Notes: generated by a model not told the origin, from the sequence alone. Counted from the first letter of the stretch, positions 16,639-25,918 are shown. The stretch is DNA of 64,000 nucleotides from Spirochaetota bacterium (GCA_017302015.1 JAFLEE010000007.1:39907-103906); one strand, 5' to 3'. Made by a program: numbers and translations.

Positions 16639-19600
16639 ATGAAATATCTCTTTTGCCTGTTCTGCTTCGCCCTGCTCCTCGGCGCCCAGGAATCGCTTAT
16701 CCCCAACGGGAGCTTCGAGGAAGGCTGGGCCGGCTGGAAGCACGAGGCCGACCCCGGCATGGGTTCCCTCTCCGCCGAGGCGGCCCATGGGGGCGAAAAG
16801 GGCCTGCTCATCAACGACCCAAGCGACGAGAAGGGTTCGGAGATCTTCTCCTCAATGATCCCCGTAGAGGCGGGCAAGAAGTACACCCTCGTCTTCTGGG
16901 CCCGCTTCGTCAGCGGCGACGGGGCCGGCATCTTCCTCCGCTTCTGGGACCGCGACCGCAAGGAGCTCCAGCAGAGCAAGAACTTCGTGGGGATCAAGGG
17001 CAAGGCCTGGGCGAAGCAAGCGGGCACCTTCACCGCCCCCGAGGGCGCCGTGAGCGCCGACCTCTACGTGCGCGCCATGCTCAAGGCCAAATGCGTCGTC
17101 CACATCGATGAGGTCGAGATCCTGGAGGGATCCATGCCAACGCCCCCCGCATCCCAAAGCGCCACGACGGCGGGCGCTCCGTCGTCGAGTTCGGTCCCCG
17201 AACCGGTCCTCTTGCCGGAGAACCCCGCCTGGGCCGCCCAGCATCCCCGCCTCCTGACGACCCGCGAGGATATCCCGGCCCTCTTGGCGCGCATCAAGGC
17301 GGGCGGCGAGCCGCAGAAGGCCTGGAAGGAACTCCTTTCCCGCTGCGACAAGCAATTGGCCTCCGACGATCCCTTCTTTTTGAAGCGCTACGAGACGCTC
17401 AAGGCCATCAACACGAAGGCCCCCGGCGGCAAGGGCGCCTACGAGGGCTATTTCGCCACCACCGGCAGCTCGGTGGAACTCCTCTCCTTCGCCTACCTGT
17501 TGACGAAGGAAAAGCGCTACGGAGAAGCGGCGGTGAAGATCATGCGGCAGATCGCCGTGAACTACCCCGTGCTCGAGTTCCCCGGTTTCTTCTATACCCG
17601 CGGCTTCTTCCTCCGGGGCGCCGCCATCACCTATGATAGTTGCTACGACCTCATGGGCGCCGAGGAGCGCCTGCTCTTCCGACGGACCCTGGCCACCTGG
17701 GCCCGCGTCTTCTACGAGCGCTCCCCCCGGGAAAGTTGGGAAAACTGGGCCGAAGACACGCTCAACCAGGTGTGGAACTGGAACGCGGGCATCTCGGGCA
17801 ATCTCGGCCTGGCCTGCCTGGCGATCTTAGGCGAGACCGACGAGCCGGTGCGCCCCTGGCTCTTCCAGGCCGCCCGCCAGGTGGAGAATTTCTGGCGCTT
17901 CGCCATCGACAAGAACGGGGGGGCGGTCGAGGGGCCCGCCTATATCGGCTACGGGGCCGCGCCCACGCCGTTCTTCATCGAAGCCCTGCGCCGGTCCACG
18001 GGGGAGGACCTCTTCGAGACGACCCATTACCGCAAGGTCGGCGGCTTCTTCCCCAACGAAGTGCTCCCCGACGGCAAACGCGTGCTCAACCTGAGCGACT
18101 CGGGCTACTCGATGGCCCATTGGCAGGTCATGCTCTACGCCCTCCACCGGGCAGCCGATCGCCGACCCCTTTCGTGGTGCTACCGGTCCCTGGCTCCCGA
18201 TGTTTCCGCCCAATTGAGCGACAATCTGGTGGCCCTCATCCTCTGGTGGGACGAGGCGCCGGGCATCGCCGCGTGGAACCCCGGCCAGCTGATGGAGAAC
18301 TGGGCCTGGTCGCCCTGGCGCGGGGTCATGATCTCTCGCACCGGGTGGAAGGCCGATGACGTCCTCTTCACCATGCACGCCCAGCAGTACACCCTCATCC
18401 GCCACGACCAGGTCGACAAGGGCCAGGTGAACCTGTTCGCCTACGGCGAAGATTTCCTCATCGATAGCGGCTACGGCAACGACGGCGGCATGCTCATGAG
18501 CCAGGGCGCCGGCGCCCATAACCTCGTCCTCATCGACGGCCAGGGGCCCCTGGGCAGCGGCGCCCACGCCCAGACGAGCGGTTATGTCCGCGACCACCTG
18601 CACACGGCCGCGGCGGATTTCGCCCGGGCCGACCTGAAAGACGCCTGGGAATACACGATCCAGGCGGGGTACCAGAAAAAGCGCGTGCGCACCATGAAAA
18701 AAGCTGCCCGCCACGCCCTCTTCGCCCGGGGCCCCCTGCCCTACCTCGTCGTCTACGAAGACTTGGCCATGGACGCCAAGGCCCACCGCTACGGGATCCA
18801 ATGGCACACGGGGGCGCGCAACGCCTTCCATGTCGACGCCCAAGGCGTCACGATCAAGCCGAGCCTAGACGGGGCGCGCTACCCGATCATGGCCGTGCAG
18901 CCCTACCAAAGTAAATTGGACGGGGGCGTTTTCACGCCGAACGCGCCGGTGTCCGAGGCGGGCGAGATGCGCGCCAGCGCGACGCTCCCCCGGGATGGGC
19001 GCTACCAGATCTGGGCCCTCGCCACGGCGACCGGCACCGACGGGGGCAAGTCCGATTCCATCTTCTTCTCCATCGACGGCGGGAAGGCGGGCTTCGCCGG
19101 GGGAAGCGACGCCGCCACCTTCGCCTGGAAGATCGCCACCGAGGGCGTGGTCTGGTCGAAACTCGTCGACAATAACGGAACCCTTCCCGTCGGTCCCCTC
19201 ACCCTCTCGAAGGGTCCCCATCAATTCAGTTTCAAGACCCGTGAAGAAGGCGCGGCGATCCTCGCCTTCTATGTCGTCCCCGCCGAGGAGACCCGCTCCC
19301 TCGACCGCTTGGTGCGGGAGAAGGGCGAGTACGTCCTAGTCATGGCCGCGGATTTCCAGGTCAGCGGTCCGGTGAAGAAACTCCCCTCGAACCTGCCGAA
19401 ATCCGAGGCCGAAGCGTTCTTGCGCCTCGCCTCCCCCGGCGCCCCTGCGTTCCGGGAGGAAAGTTTCTTGACCACCCAGGCCGGGAGCCACCCCCGGCTC
19501 ACCGCCGAAGTCGACGCCGCGGAGCCCGATTTCCTGTGGGCCCTGGTTCCATACCGCATCGCCTCCGGGTTCAAGGCGGCCGAGGCGGTGAAGACGGTGC

Positions 19601-20022
19601 CCCTCAAGAAGGGAGTCGGCATCTCCGTCGCGCTTCCCGGGGGGATGAAGGACCTCGCCTGCCGTTGGGACGGCGCCGCCATCCAGGCCGAAGACTTCGA
19701 ATGCGACGGCCATTTCCTCTGGTTTCGCCGCGATGGGGAAGGGAAGCCTATCGCCTGGACAGTAGCCCAGGGGAAGTCCCTCAAGGCCGGCGGGAAATGG
19801 GTCTTCCAGGCCGACGGCGAGGAAGTGACGGCCGCCTACGACGGTGCGCGACTCGATATCTCGGCCAGGGAACTCCGCTCCTTCGCGCTCACCGCCGAGT
19901 GCGCCAACGTCTTCGTCAACGGCATCCCGGTGGTCCAGGGAAATCGGGGACCGCTGCAATGGAAGGGGGATGCCGAGAAGCAACGGGAGATCCGCGCGGG
20001 TTGGGAATTCACCCTGTACTGA
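16639..20022 (+). CDS. Secreted heparinase II/III-type lyase with N-terminal carbohydrate-binding module
   Basis: 1127 residues with a signal peptide (1-16). Residues 18-160 read as a CBM4/9-type module (LIPNGSFEEGWAGWKHE at its start and VVHIDEVEILEG at its end). A Ser/Thr/Pro linker follows (about 162-190), then an alpha-helical domain opening with HPRLLTTREDIPALLARIK and a heparinase II/III beta-sandwich at about 590-800 (FAYGEDFLIDSGYGNDGG, the hallmark segment). The C-terminus is beta-rich. It should cleave an acidic glycan outside the cytoplasm. It differs from the other lyase in lacking the four-cysteine site and in having the N-terminal binding module. GAGG lies eight bases before the ATG, and the protein is monocistronic under its own promoter. 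Confidence 0.8.
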   Translation: MKYLFCLFCFALLLGAQESLIPNGSFEEGWAGWKHEADPGMGSLSAEAAHGGEKGLLINDPSDEKGSEIFSSMIPVEAGKKYTLVFWARFVSGDGAGIFLRFWDRDRKELQQSKNFVGIKGKAWAKQAGTFTAPEGAVSADLYVRAMLKAKCVVHIDEVEILEGSMPTPPASQSATTAGAPSSSSVPEPVLLPENPAWAAQHPRLLTTREDIPALLARIKAGGEPQKAWKELLSRCDKQLASDDPFFLKRYETLKAINTKAPGGKGAYEGYFATTGSSVELLSFAYLLTKEKRYGEAAVKIMRQIAVNYPVLEFPGFFYTRGFFLRGAAITYDSCYDLMGAEERLLFRRTLATWARVFYERSPRESWENWAEDTLNQVWNWNAGISGNLGLACLAILGETDEPVRPWLFQAARQVENFWRFAIDKNGGAVEGPAYIGYGAAPTPFFIEALRRSTGEDLFETTHYRKVGGFFPNEVLPDGKRVLNLSDSGYSMAHWQVMLYALHRAADRRPLSWCYRSLAPDVSAQLSDNLVALILWWDEAPGIAAWNPGQLMENWAWSPWRGVMISRTGWKADDVLFTMHAQQYTLIRHDQVDKGQVNLFAYGEDFLIDSGYGNDGGMLMSQGAGAHNLVLIDGQGPLGSGAHAQTSGYVRDHLHTAAADFARADLKDAWEYTIQAGYQKKRVRTMKKAARHALFARGPLPYLVVYEDLAMDAKAHRYGIQWHTGARNAFHVDAQGVTIKPSLDGARYPIMAVQPYQSKLDGGVFTPNAPVSEAGEMRASATLPRDGRYQIWALATATGTDGGKSDSIFFSIDGGKAGFAGGSDAATFAWKIATEGVVWSKLVDNNGTLPVGPLTLSKGPHQFSFKTREEGAAILAFYVVPAEETRSLDRLVREKGEYVLVMAADFQVSGPVKKLPSNLPKSEAEAFLRLASPGAPAFREESFLTTQAGSHPRLTAEVDAAEPDFLWALVPYRIASGFKAAEAVKTVPLKKGVGISVALPGGMKDLACRWDGAAIQAEDFECDGHFLWFRRDGEGKPIAWTVAQGKSLKAGGKWVFQADGEEVTAAYDGARLDISARELRSFALTAECANVFVNGIPVVQGNRGPLQWKGDAEKQREIRAGWEFTLY

Positions 20023-20088
20023 GGCCGCTTCGGGGAGGCCTCCCCGTCCGCCTTGACTTCGCCGCCATCGGGGGGGCAATTTATCCCC

Positions 20089-21666
20089 ATGGCCCAATGG
20101 ACACCCGGCGCCCTGCGCCAAAAGATCGAAACCCTCGCCCACTACCCGCGCGTGCGGGGCGAGACGGCGCGCGCCCTCGAAGCCTACCTGCCCACCCTCG
20201 ATGATTGGGACTTAAGCCGCCTCAACCCCCGCCGGGTCGCCGAGGCGATCCAGCGCCCCTTCGAAGAGACTCTCGACGCCTTCCTCCACGGCGTGCGCAT
20301 CGGCCTCCTGGATTTTCGATATAACCTCATCTGCCCCCTCTGCGGGGGCCTGGAGCATAATTTCCGGCGCATGGACGAGGTGATGCCGGAAAACTTCCAT
20401 TGCACGCCCTGCGACCGCGACGCGCCCTCCCACCTCGACGAGCAGGTGGAGGTGGCCTTCTCGGTGAACGAGGGCCTCGCCCGCCTCGACCTGGATTGGA
20501 CCCAGCAGGCCGATGGCTACCGCAAGCATTATTTCTCGCCCAATTACGCCCTGGCCACCGAGTTCCAGCGCCTCCTCTCCCAGGACTGGGCCATCGGGGC
20601 CGCCCGTTTGGAACCCGGAGAGTCCCTCTCCTTTCCTTTCGACCTGCGCCCGGGGGAACCGGTCCACCTCATGTGCATGGAAGCCCACGCGCGCGCGGTC
20701 CTCGAACCCGAGGGCGCTCCGCGCGGCGAGACGATGATCGTCGACCTCGATCTCACCAGCGAGGGCTTTTCCCCCGCCCGGCGCGTCCTGCCCCCGGGGC
20801 CGGTGGACGTGCGGGTGCGCAACGCCACCGGACAAACCGTCGGGGTGGCCGGCCTGCGGAAAAACCCGGCGCGCTTCGAGGGGGCGCGCATGGCGGGGCG
20901 ACCCGAACCCCATGCTTGGCTCACCGCCCGCGACCTCCTCAACCACCAGACCTTCCGCGACCTATTCAAGGTACAGGATCTCGACCCGAATCTTCGCCTC
21001 TCCCTCAAGAGCCTCACCCTGCTCTTCACCGACCTCAAGGGCTCCACCGAGATGTACGACCGCGCCGGGGATATCTCCGCCTACCAGGTGGTGCAGGAGC
21101 ATTTCGAGATCCTCACCCGGGTGGTGCGCGAGCACCGGGGCGCCGTCATCAAGACCATGGGCGACGCCATCATGGCCGCCTTTTCCCGCCCGGAAGACGC
21201 CGCCCAGGCCGCCATCGCCATGAGCGCGGCCATCCAGGCCCGCAACCTCGAGTGGCGCAAGCAGGGTTGGAATATGGGCCTTAAGGTCGGGGTCCACGAG
21301 GGCTCCGCCCTGGCCGTGAACGCCGACGAGCGCCTGGACTATTTCGGCCAAACGGTGAATATCGCCGCCCGCGTGCAGGGCCTCTCCGCCGCGGGGGAAA
21401 TCTGGATGACCGAGACCGTGTGGAACCAGGCCGGCGTGGCGGAGGCCCTTCGTCTCGCCGGGTACGCCTCGCGCCGCCAGGAAGCCCTCCTGAAGGGCGT
21501 GGGGAACGCCGTGGCGGTGCGCCAATGCTCCCGCGCCGCCCTCAGCGCGCGCCCCGCTTCCCCGACGGCGCCCCGGAAGGCCGCCGCCCCGCGAAGAGGC
21601 CGGCCCGCCGCGAAGAAGGCGAAACCGGCCCGGGGCCGCGTGAAGACGGCGCGCAAGAGAAAATAG
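20089..21666 (+). CDS. Class III adenylate cyclase with DUF5939-like N-terminus and basic AT-hook-like tail
   Basis: 525 residues. The N-terminal 290 residues resemble the DUF5939 region found before cyclase domains and include a four-cysteine ribbon (C82, C85, C105, C108). The catalytic domain spans about 305-480: LLFTDLKGST carries metal ligand D315, KTMGDAIMAAF carries D359 with K355 as adenine-specifying lysine, and DYFGQTVNIAARV carries D417, N424 and R428. All catalytic residues are present, so cAMP synthesis is expected. The last 40 residues are Ala/Pro/Lys/Arg-rich and contain RRGRP, the core of an AT-hook. The ATG is preferred over an in-frame TTG at 20053. Confidence 0.85.
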   Translation: MAQWTPGALRQKIETLAHYPRVRGETARALEAYLPTLDDWDLSRLNPRRVAEAIQRPFEETLDAFLHGVRIGLLDFRYNLICPLCGGLEHNFRRMDEVMPENFHCTPCDRDAPSHLDEQVEVAFSVNEGLARLDLDWTQQADGYRKHYFSPNYALATEFQRLLSQDWAIGAARLEPGESLSFPFDLRPGEPVHLMCMEAHARAVLEPEGAPRGETMIVDLDLTSEGFSPARRVLPPGPVDVRVRNATGQTVGVAGLRKNPARFEGARMAGRPEPHAWLTARDLLNHQTFRDLFKVQDLDPNLRLSLKSLTLLFTDLKGSTEMYDRAGDISAYQVVQEHFEILTRVVREHRGAVIKTMGDAIMAAFSRPEDAAQAAIAMSAAIQARNLEWRKQGWNMGLKVGVHEGSALAVNADERLDYFGQTVNIAARVQGLSAAGEIWMTETVWNQAGVAEALRLAGYASRRQEALLKGVGNAVAVRQCSRAALSARPASPTAPRKAAAPRRGRPAAKKAKPARGRVKTARKRK

Positions 21667-21747
21667 CCCCGCGGGCGATCCCACTCTATTATATCGTTAT
21701 TATCGAATATTTCTGCCTGCCCCGCTCCCGAAAAAGCCCCATCGCGA

Positions 21748-21776
21748 TTGCCCTTCCCCCGCCGCCCGGGTAGATT
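21748..21776 (+). promoter_or_regulatory. Promoter giving a leaderless mRNA for the tocopherol-cyclase-family gene
   Basis: TTGCCC at 21748-21753 and TAGATT at 21771-21776 with 17-bp spacing. The ATG at 21783 lies 6 nt beyond the -10, exactly where transcription should start, so the transcript would have no 5' leader. Confidence 0.6.
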
Positions 21777-21782
21777 AGGGGG

Positions 21783-22796
21783 ATGCTCCCTCCCCTCCTC
21801 GACCGTGCCCGCGGGCTCTTCCACCCCGCCCTCTACCACGGCAGGGGCCGTCGGGGCGGCTATTTCGAGGGCTGGTACTATAAATTTGTGGGCGCCGATG
21901 GGAAGGAAGCCTGGGCGGTCATCCCCGGGGTCTTCCACGGGCCGGGGGGAAAGGGGTCCCACGCGTTCATCCAGGTGCTCCAGGGCGCTCGTGACGCCTC
22001 CCATTTCCACCGGTTCCCCATCGAATCCTTTCACGCGGCCCGCGACCGGTTTGAATTGCGCCTCGGCGGCAATCATTTCACCGCCGAGTCGTTGGAATTG
22101 AATATCGACGGCGGGGGCCAGCGCCTGCGCGGGCATCTCCAATTTTCTCCGCCGACCCCCTGGCCCTGGCGGCCTTGGGCGCCCGGGATCATGGGACCCT
22201 TCACGTTCACCCCGCGCCTCGAGTGCTACCACGGGGTGCTGAGCCTCGACCACCCGGTGAGCGGCGTACTCGAGGCCGACGGGACCGCCCTTGATTTCAC
22301 CGGCGGCCGCGGCTACCTCGAGAAGGACTGGGGCCGCTCCTTTCCCCGCGCCTGGGTGTGGATGCAATCGAACCATTTCGGCCGTAGCGGCCTCTCTCTC
22401 ACGGCCTCCATCGCCCGCATCCCGTGGATGGGAGCGGCCTTCCGCGGGTTCATCGTCGGCTTCCTGTTGGATGGGAGGCTCCACCGCTTCGCGACTTATC
22501 TGGGTTCCCGCACCACGCGACTGACGGTGGGCGACGAACGGGTCCATTGGGACCTCGAAGGCCGCGGTCTGCGCCTTTCCCTCGAGGCCGAAAGGCGCGG
22601 CGGGGGCCTCCTCCACGCGCCGATGCGGTCCAATGACGTCGACTCAGCCGAGGCGATGACGCCCCGGGTTCTGGAAAGCCTTACCGCGCTCATCCATCTA
22701 AGGCTTTCCCGGATCCGAACGGGCGAGATCCTCTTCGAGGGCACGGGCGCCCACGGGGGGCTGGAGGTCGGCGGCGAACTCTCGAGCCTCTTGTGA
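21783..22796 (+). CDS. Tocopherol cyclase family protein
   Basis: 337 residues. The N-terminal GGYFEGWYYKFV is the signature of the tocopherol cyclase (VTE1-like) family, supported by FHGPGGKGSHAFIQVLQG, LECYHGVLSLDHPVSG, GRGYLEKDWGRSFPRAWVWMQSN and a C-terminal beta-barrel pattern. Plant and cyanobacterial members close the chromanol ring of tocopherol; members in non-phototrophic bacteria are of unknown function and may act on lipids. The neighbouring carotenoid operon, convergent and 10 bp away, makes an isoprenoid-related role conceivable, but this is only positional. Confidence 0.8.
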   Translation: MLPPLLDRARGLFHPALYHGRGRRGGYFEGWYYKFVGADGKEAWAVIPGVFHGPGGKGSHAFIQVLQGARDASHFHRFPIESFHAARDRFELRLGGNHFTAESLELNIDGGGQRLRGHLQFSPPTPWPWRPWAPGIMGPFTFTPRLECYHGVLSLDHPVSGVLEADGTALDFTGGRGYLEKDWGRSFPRAWVWMQSNHFGRSGLSLTASIARIPWMGAAFRGFIVGFLLDGRLHRFATYLGSRTTRLTVGDERVHWDLEGRGLRLSLEAERRGGGLLHAPMRSNDVDSAEAMTPRVLESLTALIHLRLSRIRTGEILFEGTGAHGGLEVGGELSSLL

Positions 22797-22806
22797 TCGT
22801 CCGCCT

Positions 22807-23304
22807 CTAACCCGCCCGGCTCCGCTGGCGGGCCGCCGCCGCGAGGAGCCTGGGCCGATTGACCCTCTGGGCCAGCAGGCAGGGCCCATTGGCCAAGATC
22901 GCGTAGGAGACATGGATGATCATCGCCCAGGGCGGATTGAATAGGGCGAAGAGGGGCACGAGGCAGAGCGCCACCAGGTGGGTCGCCTCGGCGCGGCATG
23001 TTTCACCGGCGAACCGGGTGAAATAGGCCCCATCGCGCCGTCCCAGGTTCTGCATATTGAAGGAACCCGTGAGGGCGGCGCCGCTGGGCAATTTCCCCAT
23101 CCAGGCCTTCACCGAGAAAAGGCGATCCCATAGCTTACCCCCGCGTTCGAATCGTCGCGTCGCAAAGAGGAAGGCGCTCGGCCGGAACCACTTAAGGGGC
23201 AGACGCACCGCCACAAAGGCCAAACCGAGTTGGAGGAAGAGCCACCCGAGCACGTTGAGGAGCACCAGAAGCCAGAGATCGGGATGGAAGAGAGGCAGAC
23301 TCAT
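22807..23304 (-). CDS. crtO: Glycosyl-4,4'-diaponeurosporenoate acyltransferase-like protein (CrtO-type)
   Basis: 165 residues with two or three membrane helices (about 10-35 and 105-145) and a basic central segment (KWFRPSAFLFATRRFERGGKLWDRLFSVKAWMGKLP). This matches the small acyltransferases that esterify glycosylated C30 carotenoic acids in the staphyloxanthin pathway. It overlaps the upstream glycosyltransferase gene by 4 bp (ATGA), so the three crt-like genes are translationally coupled. The name follows staphylococcal usage and is unrelated to the beta-carotene ketolase also called CrtO. The acyl donor and exact pigment are unknown. Confidence 0.65.
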   Translation of the reverse strand: MSLPLFHPDLWLLVLLNVLGWLFLQLGLAFVAVRLPLKWFRPSAFLFATRRFERGGKLWDRLFSVKAWMGKLPSGAALTGSFNMQNLGRRDGAYFTRFAGETCRAEATHLVALCLVPLFALFNPPWAMIIHVSYAILANGPCLLAQRVNRPRLLAAAARQRSRAG

Positions 23305-24425
23305 CGCCCCTCCCCCTTGGCGGGAAGAAGGCGCCCGCGCCAGGCGACCTGCTTGCGCACGCGCAGCATCCAGATCGAATGGGCCTGCATGAGGAGGAGG
23401 TAGGCGAACGGGAGGGGATAGCACAACACGAGCAGGGGATGGAAGCTTCCCGCCAGACGGAATTGCCGCCAGAGCGCGAGCACCCAGGCGCCGTAGCAGA
23501 CGAGCGCGGGCCCCCGGTGGGCCCCGAAGGTGAGCGCCTGGCCCAGGGCCCCGAAAGCGCAGAGGGCCCCGGTGATCCAAAGCCCCACCACGATCGACAT
23601 CGCCGGATGGCTGAAGGAGGCCCCGGTCGCCAGGCTCTTGCTCCATCCCTGGTTCTGTTCCGTCCACCCACCGGGATACATCCGGTAGCGCACCCGGCTT
23701 CCGCCCTGGAGGGCGACGAGGGGGATGCCCGAAGCGACGATATTCTTCCCTAACGGAAGATTGTCGAGGATCTCTCCGCGAACGGCCCCATGGCCCCCAC
23801 AGCGTTGGTAGTCTTTTTTTGAGATCCACAGGCAGGGGCCGAAGGCCCCCGACGGCGGCCAGGCTTCTCCCAGGGGAGTGAAGGCGTTGGTGCCGCTTAA
23901 GACAAGCACATTGAGGGCGGCGGAGAGTTGTTCCCGCGTGGAGGCGGGATCGTGCCGGGGTTGGACGCAGAAAGCGGCAAGTGGCCTTTCCCGCGACAAG
24001 GTGCAGAGCGAGGCCAAGGCATCGGGGGCCAGGCGCACGTCGGCATCGAGGAGCAAGAGGAGGCTCCCCCGGGCCTTGGCCACGCCCGAATGACAGGCGA
24101 AGGATTTGCCGTTCCAGCCAGTGGGCTTCTTCCCTTTCGGAATACGAAGCACCCGGGCCCCGCCCGCGCGGGCGAGGCGCGAAGTGGCGTCGGTGGACGC
24201 GTCATCCACCACAAGGATCTCCCCGGGCTTAAGCGTCTGCCGGGCCAGGTCTGCCAGGAGCAGGGGAAGGCTCGCTGCTTCGTTGCGCGCGGGGATGATC
24301 ACCGAAAGCGACGGCAAGCCAGCGGGGACCTTCCCGGGTTCCGGCAAGTTGCGCCGTCGCCAGAGCATGAAGAAGGCGGCGGAAAGCAGGGCCGCCGCGA
24401 TGGCCACGGGGATGAGGACGCTCAC
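23301..24425 (-). CDS. crtQ: Family 2 glycosyltransferase, CrtQ-like (carotenoid glycosylation)
   Basis: 374 residues starting at a GTG that overlaps the stop of the desaturase gene (GTGA). An N-terminal membrane anchor (2-22) precedes a GT2 domain: LSVIIPARNEAASLPLLL, VVDDASTDAT and LLLDADVRLAPD supply the nucleotide-sugar and DxD-type metal site. Three or four membrane helices follow in the last 150 residues. Arrangement and length match 4,4'-diaponeurosporenoate glycosyltransferase CrtQ, which adds a sugar to a carotenoid carboxylate. Context between a CrtI-type oxidase and a CrtO-type acyltransferase supports this; other polyprenyl or lipid acceptors are possible. Confidence 0.7.
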   Translation of the reverse strand: MSVLIPVAIAAALLSAAFFMLWRRRNLPEPGKVPAGLPSLSVIIPARNEAASLPLLLADLARQTLKPGEILVVDDASTDATSRLARAGGARVLRIPKGKKPTGWNGKSFACHSGVAKARGSLLLLLDADVRLAPDALASLCTLSRERPLAAFCVQPRHDPASTREQLSAALNVLVLSGTNAFTPLGEAWPPSGAFGPCLWISKKDYQRCGGHGAVRGEILDNLPLGKNIVASGIPLVALQGGSRVRYRMYPGGWTEQNQGWSKSLATGASFSHPAMSIVVGLWITGALCAFGALGQALTFGAHRGPALVCYGAWVLALWRQFRLAGSFHPLLVLCYPLPFAYLLLMQAHSIWMLRVRKQVAWRGRLLPAKGEGR

Positions 24426-25918
24426 GCCCCCGCCCGGAACCCGTCTTCCGTGATGGCGTCGGCGACTTTCTGGCCGCAGAGCACCACCATGGGCATGCCG
24501 GCCCCGGGATTGACCGAGCCCCCCGTGAAGTAGAGGTTGGCCAGGTCGCCGCTGCGCTTGGAACCCTTGAAGCCCCAATTCGATCCGAGTTCGCTCACCA
24601 CCCCGTAGATGGAACCCCGGTTCGACCGGTAACGCGCTTCGATGTCGAGGGGCGTCCAGAAATCTTCCAGGATGATATGCCGGCGCAGGTCGGGAAGCCC
24701 CATGCGCTCCAATTTGTCGATGACGCGATCTTTCAGCGCGGCGTAGTCGGCGTGCATGAGGGGATTCTTCGGGTCGATGGGCGGGATATGGGGGAGGATC
24801 TTGAGGTTATCGCAGCCCGCCGGGGCCTGGCCGGGGTCGGTGCGCGTGGGCGCCACCACGTAGAGCGTGGGATCATCGGGCAGGAGGCCCCGACGGAAGA
24901 CCCGGTCGAAGTGTTTCTTCTGATCTTTCGAATAGAAGAAATTATGGTGGGCCAATTGGGGATAGATCCGATCGGTGCCCAAGTGGATCACCAGCCCCGA
25001 GCAGGCAGGTTTCATCCAGCCCACCTTCCCGAGTTTCGCCCCATCCTCGCCCAAGAGATCGCGGCGGGCCGGGAGGATCTCCATATTCGAGACGAAGAGA
25101 TCTGCTTTGATTTCACGCCCGTCCTCGAGCACGAGGCCGCTGATGCGCCGCCCCTCCCGATCGAGGCGTTTCACGGGGGCGTTCAGGTGGAGCGGGATCC
25201 CCAATTCGCCCGCTAGTTTGCCCAGGCCGCGGGCGAGGCCGTAGAGCCCGCCGGGGATGTACCAGAGATCGTATCCGTACTGGATCCACGGCATGAGGTT
25301 CATGAACCCGGGGGCCTGGTTGGCGGAGGATCCGATGTACTTGATGAAGTAGTTGAAGGCATCGACGGCCTTCGGGTCGCGGAAAAAACGCCGCACGCTG
25401 CGGTCCATGGAACGCAGGGAATCCATCCCCAGAAAGAGTCGGCGCGGCCCGTAATGGGAGAGCAGGCCGCGCAGCCCATCGATGCCCCGGTCGAAATAGC
25501 CCTCGGCCACCAGGTCGTACTGCGCCTTCGAATAGGCGCGGAAGCGCCGGAAATCGTCCCAGGTTCCGGGGGCGAGTTTGGAGAACTCGCGCGCCTGGAC
25601 GGCGTCGTCGGGATCCAGGTCGAACCGCGTGCCGTCCTCGAAGAAATTGCGCCAATGGGGCCGCACCGCCACGAGGGGGACATAATCGCCCAGGCGTTTC
25701 CCGGCCCGGGCGAAGAGCGATTCGAAATACTGAGGCAGGGTGAAGATGGAGGGACCAAGGTCGAAGCGGAAGCCGTCCTTCTCGAGGAGGTTGAGTTTCC
25801 CGCCGATGCGGTCGTTCTTCTCGAAGATCTCGACCTGGAAGCCCTTCGCCGCCAGCGAGATGGCCGCGGAGAGCCCGCCGAGCCCCGCCCCGATCACCGC
25901 GACCCTCGTCTTCGCCAT
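24422..25918 (-). CDS. CrtI/CrtN/CrtP-family carotenoid desaturase or C30 carotenoid oxidase
   Basis: 498 residues. An N-terminal dinucleotide fold, VAVIGAGLGGLSAAISLAAKGF followed by IFEKNDRIGGKL, binds FAD, and the C-terminal LYFTGGSVNPGAGMPMVVLCGQKVADAI is the carotenoid-desaturase signature. Its neighbours resemble CrtQ and CrtO of staphyloxanthin synthesis, so it most likely acts on C30 (diapo) carotenoids, as desaturase (CrtN) or terminal oxidase (CrtP); I cannot separate these by eye. GGAGG lies about five bases before the ATG. The frame is open far upstream but similarity begins at MAKTRVAVIG. No squalene/dehydrosqualene synthase gene is in the window. Confidence 0.8.
   Translation of the reverse strand: MAKTRVAVIGAGLGGLSAAISLAAKGFQVEIFEKNDRIGGKLNLLEKDGFRFDLGPSIFTLPQYFESLFARAGKRLGDYVPLVAVRPHWRNFFEDGTRFDLDPDDAVQAREFSKLAPGTWDDFRRFRAYSKAQYDLVAEGYFDRGIDGLRGLLSHYGPRRLFLGMDSLRSMDRSVRRFFRDPKAVDAFNYFIKYIGSSANQAPGFMNLMPWIQYGYDLWYIPGGLYGLARGLGKLAGELGIPLHLNAPVKRLDREGRRISGLVLEDGREIKADLFVSNMEILPARRDLLGEDGAKLGKVGWMKPACSGLVIHLGTDRIYPQLAHHNFFYSKDQKKHFDRVFRRGLLPDDPTLYVVAPTRTDPGQAPAGCDNLKILPHIPPIDPKNPLMHADYAALKDRVIDKLERMGLPDLRRHIILEDFWTPLDIEARYRSNRGSIYGVVSELGSNWGFKGSKRSGDLANLYFTGGSVNPGAGMPMVVLCGQKVADAITEDGFRAGA

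Noticed and set aside
23140-23165. GTTCGAATC, resembling a tRNA T-arm
   Set aside because: It lies inside the acyltransferase-like coding sequence and no cloverleaf can be built around it.
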